Source of the DNA: Plasmopara viticola | Taxonomy: Eukaryota; Oomycota; Peronosporomycetes; Peronosporales; Peronosporaceae | Reading direction: 5' to 3' | DNA length: 64,000 nucleotides | Assembly (NCBI GenBank): GCA_001695595.3 | Contig: MBPM02000062.1 | Span: 62,001-126,000 of the forward strand | In this document: piece after piece, positions 31,459 to 41,456 of the stretch | Position numbering within the stretch: position 1 is the first letter of the stretch | How the letters are laid out: each line of letters starts with the position of its first letter | Position numbers and translations under genes: made by a program | Notes under the pieces: model-generated | The model's database searches: none | Told to the model about the DNA's origin: nothing | Seen by the model: only the letters and a program-made list of their open reading frames with translations

Positions 31459-32925
31459 TCATCGGGTTTCCAAATCGCCTGCCCAATCTGTTTCTGAATA
31501 GCCTCGAAGTTCTTTTTGGTCTTGAGCTTGAAACATGATGCCATGCGCCTTTGTTCCTTGCACGTATCTGAAGACCCTTTTGAGTGCCTGCCAGTGAGTT
31601 ATAAATGGGTCCGAAGTAAATTGGCTGAGTTCTCCCACTGAGGCCGCTAGGTCCGGCCGAATTCCTACCATCAAGTACATGAGGCAACCAACGGCATTTC
31701 GATGTGGGACTTTTGCCATTGTCTCTTCATGGCAACATTCTCCTTCGCGCATGGCCTTGGTCAACTTGAGTCCTGGATTTTGAGGTGTCCTGACGGGATT
31801 ACTGTTTTCCATGCCGAACTTTTTCAAGATGTCACTCGCAGACTTAGTCTGACGAATAGACACGTTACGAATCAAAGTTTCTTGATCAACGTCCATGCCC
31901 AAAAAGAACTTGAGTCGACCAAGATCCGTCATTTCGAATCGCTCGCTGAGTGCTTCCTTAGTCATATTTAGCAGCTTGTCGTTGTTACTTGCGAGCGACG
32001 TAGAGCGCCACTAGGATCAAGTCATTGTCCTTCCGCTTGACATAATGCAATAGTCTGCATCACACTTCTTGAACTTCATCCCCATCATAAATGCGTCAAT
32101 TATCTGATTTCACATTCGCGGTGACTGCTTCAAGCCATAAAGGGAGCGTTTTAGCTGACAGACGTAGGTTGGGTACACGTCGTTGACATATCCATCCGAT
32201 TGCACCATGTAAATGTTCTCGGCCAGAGTGCCGTTGAGAAAGGCTGTCTTGACGTCCATCTGATGCAACGACAACTTGTACTTGGCCGCCAGAATTAGTA
32301 GAATCCTGATTGAAGTGAACTTGGCCACTGGTGCAAAAGTCTCTTCGTAGTCGACACCGTACTTCTGGGAAAAACCTTTGGCAACGAGTCGTGCCTTAAA
32401 CCGCTCGATCTCTCCAGCTTGATTTTCCTTGATCCGAAAGACCCATCTACAATCGATAGCCTTACGACCTTTTGGCAGCGGTACCAAATCCCATGTCTTG
32501 TTCTCGCAAAGAGAACAAAGTTCAGCATCACATGCCTCTTTCCACTTGGCTGCGTTGCTGGATTCCATTGCCGACTTGAAGTTTGTCGGCATTTCTCCCA
32601 CTGGATCCACAACAAAGGCCGCTTCGAAATCTCGGGCCGTTACAGACATTTCCTCTAGCGATTGTTTGCAACTTGGCCTCTTTGCTGTTGGAATTTGCGC
32701 CGCTTTTTCAAGTGCTTGGTTTCTCTGGTTTCTTTTACTACCGGAGTCAAAATCCAAACCCCTAATAGGCTGCGTTTGAGGGTTTTGCTTGCTTTTAGGC
32801 TCTATGTCTTCATCATGCATAGCGTTTTCATTTTTCGAGCGGTCAAAATCGGCTGTATCGGTCTCGTCAAATACAGCTTCTGATGACTTGATACTTGGTG
32901 TCTTGTCGTCAAAAGTATCTTCCAT
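31459..32925 (-). pseudogene. copia reverse transcriptase, catalytic box deleted
   Basis: The frame 32110-32925 contains linker sequence, then WKEACDAEL, RWVFRIKEN, FKARLVAKGFSQ, YGVDYEETFAPV and QMDVKTAFLNG, all standard copia RT blocks ending with LKRSLYGLKQSPR. After a stop and frame change, 31459-31965 continues with DLGRLKFFLGM and the connection domain. Between them, near 31990-32005, the sequence reads ...VALYV and then jumps to ASNNDK: the following Asp-Asp-Leu codons of the YVDD active site are missing. The enzyme could not polymerise. Confidence 0.9.
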
Positions 32926-32999
32926 GAATTTTGCGTCCCGACCTATCAGAACGCGACTGCTAGCAAGTTCTATAAAACTGTACGCCTTTTCATGTTCCG

Positions 33000-34193
33000 A
33001 ATAGTCAAGAAAACGGCACCGAGCCGAACGAACATCAAACTTGGATCGTTTCTCTTTTGGAACTGAGACGTAAGCATGGCAGCCAAATAACTATAAATTC
33101 GCCAACAAAGGCTTCTTGCCAGTCCACAGTTGAAACGGCGACACATCACGATCAAGGGCTCGTGTCGGACATCGGCTGCGAAGAAACGAAGCAGTTAAAA
33201 CAGCTTCACCCCAATACGCTTTTAGCAGATTAGCGTGCTCCAGCATGCACCGTCCACATTCAACCATTCAACAGGTGTACGATTCATGCTTTCTGCGACT
33301 CCATCCAGCTGTGGCGTGTATGCTGGCGTAAACTTCTGTAAAGTGCCACGCTCTGCACAAAACTTTGCCATTGCTCCAGAATTGTACTCGCCACCATTAT
33401 CACAACAAAACGATTAAGCGCGCGTGTTGGTCTGGTTTTCGGCCATCGCAGTGAAAGCAGTAAGCTTGTCGGCCACCTCGGACTTACTTCGTAACAAGTA
33501 CACCGCACAGTAATGCGACTTCTCGTCGATAAAAGTAGCAAAATAGCGCTTGCCACCGAATGTCGCCGTTTGCATGGGTCCACACAAATCGCTGTGAATG
33601 ACTTCAAGAACTTTCTTTGCCCGACCAGGTGAAGATTTCATAAAGCTAACTCGCGTCTGTTTGCCAAGGGCGCATCCTTTGCACAGCTTCCACTTGTTAA
33701 CAGACTTCAGGTCTATACCTGCTCCACAGCCTTTTGAAACAATTGTGGAAAGACCACCGTGACCAATGTGACCTAGTTGAAGGTGCCAGAGGTACGACGT
33801 GGTGTCCCCATGGCATCCCAACGAGCTAGTCAAATTGGCCTCGTCCACAATAATTGGCTTCATGCAGAGCTTGAACAGCCCCCTTCCTTCACGAGCGCCC
33901 AACTTCCAGCGAAGACCTTTTGCTTCAGCAAAGCAGCCGTCGTGCTCAAGCGTAACTGGATCAACATCCTTTGTAAAGCGTCCAACGGAGAATAAATTGC
34001 GCGAAGTTTCGGAATGTGCCAAACCGAAGTGTGAACACCCTTCTTCATTCCGCGAGGCGTAAACATCGACATAACAATGTCACCCAATCCCACAGCTTGA
34101 CCCACGCCATCATCCGCGAGATGCACATCCACTCGGTCGATTCTCTTGTAGTTTTTCATGTACTCTTTCGAGTATGTCATGTGTTGAGTGGCC
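33000..34193 (-). pseudogene. copia protease remainder and integrase, frameshifted
   Basis: Right after the gag stop the frame continues GATQHMT (protease), then an integrase zinc domain with HLQLGH and CKGCALGK, and core blocks EVIHSDLCGPM and FIDEKSHYCAVYLL. A stop/frameshift near 33414 and again downstream breaks the rest of the core and the C-terminal domain. The DNGGEY and PQLDGVAESMNR blocks are only readable in another frame (about 33260-33410). Confidence 0.85.
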
Positions 34194-34195
34194 CC

Positions 34196-35110
34196 TTAGT
34201 CAAATAGCCACACAGCTCGACTTGGTGGAATAGGCAGCTTCACCAACCAAGAAAAATAGTCACCAGAGTCATCATCGTTACTCTGCACGACACTAGCACG
34301 CTGCGGTCGCTGTCGCTCGGCATTGTCGTGAATTCGAGCCGGGCACTTGGCAATCCAATGCCCATGCTCTCCACAATAGTGACAAGAACTGCTAGCCTTT
34401 ATTGACGCCTGTCGTCCTTTGCGTCGTCCATTGTCTGTCATCGCAAATGCTTGGCCGTGCGCGGCTCCATCGACGCCGCCACCTTGCTCTTTGCGCTTCA
34501 AGTTTTCGTGTAGCAGCCGAGATGTGACGAGTTCCCACGATAAAGAGTCGGCTCTTGACTCGAGTGCCGTGATAAGAAACGCGTACGACTCGCTGAGACT
34601 TGCCAAAAGCGTAATTACCAAGTCGTCCTCGCCAATTGGAGCACCCACAGCGTCGATCTGCTCCACCAGCGTCTTAATCTTGTTATTGTGCGCAAGCACA
34701 TCTTCCCCTTCATCCATCTTGGCCGTGAATAAGCGACGACGAAGAAAGAGCTTATTCGCAAGGCTCTTCTTCTCGAAGTGTCCCTCAAGCCGCGACCATG
34801 CATCGTGTGCCCCACTCGCCGATCGAACCAACGGCACCTGCGAGTCCTCCATCACAAGAACGATGATCGCGAGCGCCTTCCTCGACTTGCGCTTGAACGT
34901 GTTCTGGCCCAGCGCAGTGATCAGGTGCTCAAGCTTGATTTCCCCGCTCACCACTTCCCACAAGTCACGCTCCTCCAGCACCATCTGCATCTTAAACTTC
35001 CACGTGTGAAAGTTCGTTCCATCGGACTTGTTAATGCGGTTGGTGGTGGAGGCGTCCATGGCAAGGGCGAAGTCGGTGTCGGAGTTTAGGAAGACGGAGC
35101 TTGGGCTCAT
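34196..35110 (-). pseudogene. copia gag, ending in the protease active site
   Basis: 304 codons. The gag core starts with NFHTWKFKMQMVLEERDLWE, a typical UBN2/copia gag beginning. The nucleic-acid knuckle reads CHYCGEHGHWIAKC (CX2CX4HX4C). The frame ends AVWLFD followed by a TAA and then GATQHMT, so the stop lies exactly inside the protease active-site triad. That makes gag end where gag-pol would normally continue. Probably a nonsense mutation; a programmed readthrough cannot be excluded from one copy. Confidence 0.88.
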
Positions 35111-35114
35111 AACC
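35100..35114 (-). promoter_or_regulatory. Primer-binding site, half-tRNA-iMet type, overlapping gag ATG
   Basis: Immediately after the 5' LTR the minus strand reads GGTTATGAGCCCAAG. This resembles the primer site of Drosophila copia, which pairs with the anticodon arm of initiator tRNA-Met (GGTTATGGGCCC) rather than the 3' end. The ATG within it is the first codon of the gag frame. Confidence 0.6.
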
Positions 35115-35389
35115 TGAAGAAGGTCAAGTGTGCACTAGTTGGTCAAATGCAAAGTGAATATATTTAAAGGTCCTTAGTTTGCAACTACATGCTACCTCTA
35201 AGCCAATGTGTATTCAAGCCAATCAGAGCGACTTACCATCCGGGCGCAATCATCTTCCCATCCCAAAATTGATCTTTTGCCCATCTTGAACCGGCTCCTC
35301 CAAGCAGTCATCAACTGATTGCAGATACCGGTACTTACCGATACGCGGTCGCTGGTCGAGGCGTTTCTTCACCAGCATCTTCGACAACA
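35115..35389 (-). repeat. copia 5' LTR (right in window)
   Basis: Starts TGAAGAAGGTCAAGTGTGCA and ends GACAACA on the plus strand. Followed by the GTTTT duplication at 35390-35394. It should contain the element promoter. Confidence 0.93.
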
Positions 35390-35394
35390 GTTTT

Positions 35395-38048
35395 TCCACT
35401 TAAACAAGTAAACATAGTAAATCCGATCTCAAAATGATAGAGACTTCGCACGATATTTTTTTCTTTTGGCACCATGCTCCAATTGGTATTCATTTAAAAC
35501 TAGAGAATTCTTTCTTAAGGGTCTACATACAGTGATAACATTCGCAGTCCCATCTTATAGACCATGACAATTCATAAGTAGTTGGCTTGCTGGGAGTTGA
35601 TAACAGCATGTGCGTAGTCGTCTCCGTGCTTTGCTTTGATAAGATGGTGCTTTTGGTCCTATTGCAGCAAGTGACATATTGCAAGGCTGGTTTACGAATA
35701 CATTTCTAGAAAGGTATTGTCTTTCGGACGCAAAGGTTTTCGATAAGCTTACCGCAGAACTTTGTCAATAGCTCTTCCCGGCTTTTGGCAGTTTGCTCAC
35801 TGATGTCAGCAGCATACCATTCACAAAAGGATGGTCAGACAATTAGATTTAGCCTAATGCTCAAGGATACATCGCGTTGTATGTGTGCCGAGGCACCACA
35901 TTCGTGTGCTGGCAAGCCATCACTGATCTTTCTTATTTTCTACATTGCGTTTCCTGTATTGACATGATCCAAAGCGTTTTATATCAATGAGCATTAGCAC
36001 CGAAAAGCACCATTATTGCTTGAAAGATCAAATGCTGTGTTAAAGAGGGTCGAAAACTTTTTCCTTAGAGATCTCTTTTTATCGCCAAGGCTCTCGCGCA
36101 AGCTGCTAGCTGTCTTGATGAAGTCCGAACAAAATTAGCGGAGCAATGAATGTCTTAACATTCGCCCAGAATGAAATTGATTTTTCTCTGACCAAAGCGA
36201 ATAACACAACCTGGACTTTTGTTCAAAAGGACAAAGTATTCTAGATACAAGGCCTATAGCTCATTAGGATAGGTTTGGTACCAACACAGTAGATTAAATA
36301 TCGCTTTAAAGAGCCTTTCACGGTTTAAATGGTATTGCAGACTCTATGGAACTTTCAGTAACTTAGTGCCTTCCTTTAATCTAAAGACAATTATATAAAG
36401 AAGCGATGTAGTGTTGATACTCTCTTTTGGTCTAATGACCACTGTTTTGGCCATATTACTGTTTATACAAATTCTTTGCTTTGCCATGAACATACTGTCC
36501 AGCTCAAGCCATGACGAGTGTTGCTCAGAGGCCTACGTATCACACTACATGCATATCCAGGCCCTCGCTTTATGTGCATTGGCAAGGCCTGTCTTTGCTG
36601 AAATATAACCACGTTATTCATGGCGTACAACAGGTGCTGTCTTCCGAGCGCACTGCTCAGAGGTTTACGTGCCTCTTGACAGGCATTAGTAGAGTTTCAC
36701 TTGCCTTGCCTCGATTCATTTAAATCTTAAACTTATGACATGCAGCGACTGTCGTGTTTGAAAAAGTGCTTTCAGTACCTAGGTTCTAGACTGACGTTTT
36801 CGGCACTAGTAGTGCTTCTACTTTGTAGCAGAGATAAGTTGGGTGGAATCTAATACTTTCGGCCTTCACTTAATTCATGTTGCAGCCACACCATAGTCAT
36901 TGCTCCAACACCAAACAAAAAATCGATGATACGATGTCGTGGAACTTCACACTGAAACTCACCGACATCTGAGATACAATTTTCTTCGTTCTTGTCGCCA
37001 ATCAAGCAGTGACAAGGTCACGCTGGTGTACTTGTAGATCCCCAGCGTGTGGCTGACTTAACAATAAAGTTGAGACTTCTGGAGGACCGGACCGCCTGAA
37101 GGTCCATGGCTCAAGGTGTCTCTTTTAAACCAGTGCCTTCTTAAGAACATGAGCAGCATTCAAGGCCATATTTATGGCCTCCACAAAATAAGTTGGGTTT
37201 ACACGGAGCATATACGTTCAGATAGAAACGATGATTGCAAATTGACCTAAGAGAGAATTTAGCAAGACGGTTTCTAAATCTTGGACAAGTCCACACACGC
37301 CTTCCTACGCGGACAAACTGCAAAGGAATCTGACGTTACATGGTATGCTTGTTTGGAAGGAAGAAAGACTTACGTCAGCTGACACTCAACTAAGTAAGTT
37401 TCACCCGCTCGCTAAATTTTGGCCGCCAGTCTAAAAGGGAGCCTCTCATTCTGCTTGGCATCCATTCCTTATTTGTGCATGCTACTTTTGCGACAAGGCG
37501 GAAAACGCTCTGCTCCAAGAAACCACTTATACTCCTCCATTCTTCCGAGGCCTGCACGCTTTCCGAAGTCAATATTGGCATCCGCCTTAGAGTTCGACAT
37601 CGTTTCTTCAATGTGCTTCCATATAGCGTGCTTTGTAAAACTAACGCTTCCAGACGCGTGGCAGGCGAACGCAGCAATTCAGGTCGTCACCTATATATAA
37701 CTTGCACATAAATTCCAAAGCGGCCTGTGCTTCGCGACTCAAAGAGCCGTGCACCTCGAGAAATTCGAACTTCAGCACCGTGCCTCGAAAATCGATCCAA
37801 CATTCAAACAGATCCAAGCTATCGAAAAGTCGTACGATATGCTTGACCATCGAATCGGCGTTGCGTCCCATCGAGCTCTACCTTCGAGGCTAGTGAACAT
37901 GCCGGCACTTCTAAAACCACTTCGATGCAGTCTCATGCTTGGTCAATCAATTTTGGGATTGTATTCATTTCCAAAAGACAATTAGGTATAGAAACACACA
38001 AGGTACCACACTATGTAGCTCGCTACAAACTGCCATACACTATAACCT
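35395..38048. other. Intergenic, no recognisable gene
   Basis: AT-rich. Between 37420 and 37870 the minus strand shows coding-like stretches in changing frames (for example KHIVRLFDSLDLFECW and GSLSREAQAALEFMCKLY), possibly a gene remnant. I do not recognise the family and do not call it. The rest holds only short random frames. Confidence 0.4.
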
Positions 38049-39361
38049 GTGACAATTGCTTTATTCAAAGCGAAGCGAGACCACACTCGAAAACCTCTCA
38101 AGATAAATACGCCACCCATTTCCCGTCTAAATCCGTCTAAAGCCCGTTTCAAAACCGTCGTGCAAGCCCTCGCGCTTTTCGCCGTGGCAATGGCAAGTCT
38201 CAATGCGTACGCCCACTCCTTGCGAAGCGACCACCCGCTAGCCAAAGCGTACGAAACCGGCGTGCCCTTCTTCGTGCCCCACCTCTCCAAAGTCAAGACG
38301 AGCGTCATGTGTCAAGTCACAAGTCCAACCTTGTTGTTCCAGTTCGAAACGCCTAGCAAAGAGCCCACGCTCGAGCCCCTTCCGTACCGAAAACAAGGCA
38401 ATCCCGCCTTTGACACGGCCGCCAATCGGCACAAACGGCACCAACTCAGGTCCGACCCATCGATCCAGCACGCCATTGCTCGGTTTTGGGACACGTTCGC
38501 GAGTATCCGACGGGGCGGCGACGCGATTGCCAGGCACGAGTACGTCACGGTCTTTATTAAATTGTACAAGGCGCTCGTTGCGCCCAGTGACTTTGCCATT
38601 GGGGAAGCCCGCGCCATTGTCGAAAAGGATTGGGCCAACGATGCCATCGAGGACGACACCATGTCCAAACGTCGCTTTTGCCACGCCTTGTTCGAAGTGG
38701 TACGTTCCGCACACTCGATACCCTGTCAAAATTAATACCCGACCCGTGCTCGCAGGTCGACATTTGGACCCTCAGGATCGACGCCACCGAGTACGTTGCG
38801 TTCCTCCACAAGCTCTTTGAACGCGTGACCATTACAATCTACGATCACGTCACGATGCAATGGATGACTGCGTTTGCTGAACTCGAGGCCATTCGCTCGT
38901 TGGAAGACCCAGCGGCGTTCGAGGACGAGAACCAGCCAAGAAGTGACGACGAGACAGGAGACACGCGGGGCGGGAGCTTGCCAGAACTCCACCATCACTC
39001 AAAAGCAGCCACGACACTCGAACCTCTCTCTTCTCGAAATCATGAACGGCTACCAGCATTGAATCCAGCGTCTCAAAGGCACAGCGAAGGCTGGTCACCC
39101 AGTCCGTCCGACTTGGAGCAATCTCCTCGTTCTGAAAACAGTGCCACGGCATCGCTGGCCACCGACGTGAGTGCGCCCTCGACGGCTCGACTCGCTACCG
39201 CCGCGTGCTCGGACCTTGGACCGCCTCACGTCGTGCTCCATCTTCCCAACATTTACTTGAATCCAGATCTCACAGGAGTGCACGAAGCCGAGCGAGCAGC
39301 CCGACGACGGCTGCGGCGCAATGCAAAGCTGGTCCAACACGTGCGTCGCATGCTTACGTAG
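38049..39361 (+). CDS. EF-hand-like conserved protein (2 exons)
   Basis: Exons 38049-38699 and 38756-39361, joined by a 56 bp GT-AG intron in phase 0, give about 418 aa. The middle part (about 150-250) looks like a pair of degenerate EF-hand units: HEYVTVFIKLYKAL, then MSKRRFCHALFEVVDIWT, and TEYVAFLHKLFERV. The calcium-ligand loops are not well kept. A Ser/Pro/Asp-rich linker follows, and a conserved-looking C-terminus (VVLHLPNIYLNP, then RRRLRRNAKLVQHVRR). The arrangement resembles EF-hand proteins of protist cilia as I recall them, but this is not certain. A hydrophobic stretch near 35-55 could act as a membrane anchor, or the true start may be a later Met near 38190. It converges with the ASCC2-like gene 63 bp downstream. 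Confidence 0.65.
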
Positions 39362-39424
39362 GCACTCTCATAGCCACTGATGGACCCAAGACAGGACGGG
39401 ACTCTGTAAAAAAACACGCCCTCG

Positions 39425-41323
39425 TTACCCCATTTTCTTGAACGCGCGCGCTTTTCGATGATGATTCGCGACCTTGGCCTTGTTTTTATCTTTTCGAGCG
39501 CGTTGACGGTGAAGTTGCTGCGGTGGTCCATCTGTATCACGTTTCTGGTCTGGCTTCTTGTCTTTTTGGGAACCACCTTCTTGTATCTCCTTGTCCATCT
39601 CGTCGTCTCGTTCGTCCTCTTCCTTCTTCTCTTCTCGATTGCGGTTCTTCATGCCTTCCCAAAACGCCTCCTTCTCTTCTCGTGCGCGGATTCGTCGATT
39701 CTCTTCACAAATCGCGTCTTGATCCTCAAAAGTGGTACCATCGCAAAGGTGAAAGGGGACACCCTCTGCAAATTCGTCATTGTACTCGTCATCGTACTCG
39801 TCAAGCTTGCTCTCACCATCCATTTGACGCTCCATACGATCGTCATTAGACAATTCTCCCTCGTCGTCGTCCTCTTCTTCGTACATGGCCACAAACTGCT
39901 TCATCTTCTCCACCAACTCTTCATTCTTCGTCTTGAGCTGTGGATCGTACGTGGTTTCCATGGGCTTTTTACCCACCCACACGCGGCGTGGATCAAGCTT
40001 TGACGTTGATTGCGACGCGACGGGATTGTTCACTTGTGCCCGTAACCGGGTACACTCAGGATCAGAACGGAGTAACGTGTGGGGTACATTGAGCAACAGT
40101 GGCGGCGGATTCCCTTCTAGTAGATAATTAATGACATCTTCCACGTGGCGATTGGTACTCAAGAGACACATTTCAATGTACCCATCGCCTAGATCGGGAA
40201 AACATTCTTGGACCTGATGTACCAATGCATTGAGCTCCGTTGCTTCTGGCTCGGTAGAATTCTCAACAGCTTGGTGATTCGTTTCGTTGTCATGGAACGC
40301 TGGTGGATTGGACATTGCAGCACGAGGCGGTACCAGTGTCATGGGTACCATGCGACGTCGCGGGACGTGTTCGAGTACCATTTCCAAGTACGCCAGGTTC
40401 TCGTCGTCGAAATTGTACCGCTTGAAAAAGGCTCTGATGTTGTCCTTGTACCCACACAAGTACCATAGATCGCTAAGGTACGAACCCTCTTCTGCGTCTT
40501 GGTCCCCACATCCATTCGTGAGAGCGTGTAATCCAGTTACTAGCTCCTCCCCACTTGACTCGGAACTGAGTGATTTGTCCATCACAGCATCTATACAACG
40601 TCCAAGTACCAATAACATGGTACGTCTCGCTTCAGCAAGGACGACCATTTCATGTGGTACGCGCTTGTCGTCAAAAGATGGTACTTGTCGCTGCAATGCT
40701 GGAAGTACCGTCTCGTAACACTGGACCAGTCCAAAGAGTACCGACTGAGTTTGTACCGCTCGCGCCAAGTCGTGGGTACCCAAAATGAGTAAACGCGTCA
40801 CCGAATGAGCTGCTGTCATTCCGTATAGTGCTAGACTCAGCTCGTGGCAGCAGTAAATTTGCTGCGTGACAGTAACCTGCTGTTTGGCAATTTGCAGGTT
40901 ACAAAGTTGTTGGAGATAAAGTTGCTGTAACAACTGCAACGTGTCTTGGAATGCTGCAACATTGTCGACGATGGCAGTCAATAGGTCAGCTACTGCTTCT
41001 AGGTTCTGGCCGCCGTAGAGCTGACAAAATGGCACCAGCCGCGTCACGTGCAACAAACCACAGTCAATCCCCAGCGGAAGGAGCTGTGGCGCATCGACAA
41101 ATCGTAGAAAGAGCGAAAAGACGGCACGACTGGAGGTTGACAACGCTCGGGCCTCGACGTCGTCGTGGCGATCGCCTGCACGTGTTTGGAGCACTGTGCC
41201 ACGCGTAAAAAAGTCATCAAGATGGGGCAACAGTGATTGAAGAAGATTAGGATTTGAGAGAGAGAGTTGTAGCTCGGTATCACTGGCTGCAACGAACGGA
41301 GAGAGTAAAGATGCGAGACTCAT
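39425..41323 (-). CDS. ASCC2-like CUE-domain protein
   Basis: Intronless, 632 aa. The N-terminal two thirds are helical, as in activating signal cointegrator complex subunit 2. A CUE domain lies at about 365-405 (ALVHQVQECFPDL, then LSTNRHVEDVINYLLEG); in ASCC2 it binds K63-linked ubiquitin. The C-terminal quarter is strongly acidic then basic and ends ANHHRKARAFKKMG, close to the ANHNRK-type tail of animal ASCC2. ASCC2 partners the ASCC3 helicase in splitting collided ribosomes (RQT complex) and in alkylation repair signalling. A GNPPPLLL stretch after the CUE also fits the family. It shares a 133 bp divergent promoter with the mitochondrial ATPase-alpha-like gene. Family assignment is good; pathway role is by homology. 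Confidence 0.83.
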   Translation of the reverse strand: MSLASLLSPFVAASDTELQLSLSNPNLLQSLLPHLDDFFTRGTVLQTRAGDRHDDVEARALSTSSRAVFSLFLRFVDAPQLLPLGIDCGLLHVTRLVPFCQLYGGQNLEAVADLLTAIVDNVAAFQDTLQLLQQLYLQQLCNLQIAKQQVTVTQQIYCCHELSLALYGMTAAHSVTRLLILGTHDLARAVQTQSVLFGLVQCYETVLPALQRQVPSFDDKRVPHEMVVLAEARRTMLLVLGRCIDAVMDKSLSSESSGEELVTGLHALTNGCGDQDAEEGSYLSDLWYLCGYKDNIRAFFKRYNFDDENLAYLEMVLEHVPRRRMVPMTLVPPRAAMSNPPAFHDNETNHQAVENSTEPEATELNALVHQVQECFPDLGDGYIEMCLLSTNRHVEDVINYLLEGNPPPLLLNVPHTLLRSDPECTRLRAQVNNPVASQSTSKLDPRRVWVGKKPMETTYDPQLKTKNEELVEKMKQFVAMYEEEDDDEGELSNDDRMERQMDGESKLDEYDDEYNDEFAEGVPFHLCDGTTFEDQDAICEENRRIRAREEKEAFWEGMKNRNREEKKEEDERDDEMDKEIQEGGSQKDKKPDQKRDTDGPPQQLHRQRARKDKNKAKVANHHRKARAFKKMG

Positions 41324-41456
41324 GTCTCCTTCGCGTTCTGTTTCAAGTTTTACACGTTTAGCGCAGTAGTACTCGTCTCTTCATGTATTATACTACATTT
41401 TATAAAATAATACTAGTACAGGGTACGACTAGTATGACCGTTGAGAGGTTATCGCG
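41324..41456. promoter_or_regulatory. Short divergent promoter region
   Basis: 133 bp separate the outward-facing start codons of the ASCC2-like and ATPase-alpha-like genes. Both promoters and 5' UTRs must lie here. An AT-rich stretch with TTATACTACATTTTATAAAA sits in the middle, and GTACGACTAGTATGACC lies nearer the plus-strand gene. Confidence 0.5.

Larger units (their letters stand above)
30741..35389 (-). mobile_element. Full-length, inactive Ty1/copia LTR retrotransposon
   Basis: 4649 bp with TG...CA LTRs of 277 and 275 bp and a GTTTT target duplication. In minus orientation the order is 5' LTR, primer site, gag, protease, integrase, reverse transcriptase, RNase H, 3' LTR, diagnostic of copia (integrase before RT). 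The element is dead: a stop replaces the middle residue of the protease D-S-G triad, frameshifts break integrase, and the catalytic Asp pair of the RT is deleted. By eye about 25 positions differ between the two LTRs, many of them transitions, so insertion was not recent. The integration site lies in older non-genic sequence. The purine-rich stretch GTCGAGTGGGAG (minus strand) just before the 3' LTR is the likely polypurine tract. Confidence 0.95.

Noticed and set aside
34419..35009. 196-codon plus-strand frame
   Set aside because: Antisense of copia gag.
39458..40003. 181-codon hydrophobic plus-strand frame resembling a membrane protein
   Set aside because: Antisense of the acidic/basic C-terminal part of the ASCC2-like gene; reverse of Glu/Lys codons gives Leu/Phe-rich sequence.
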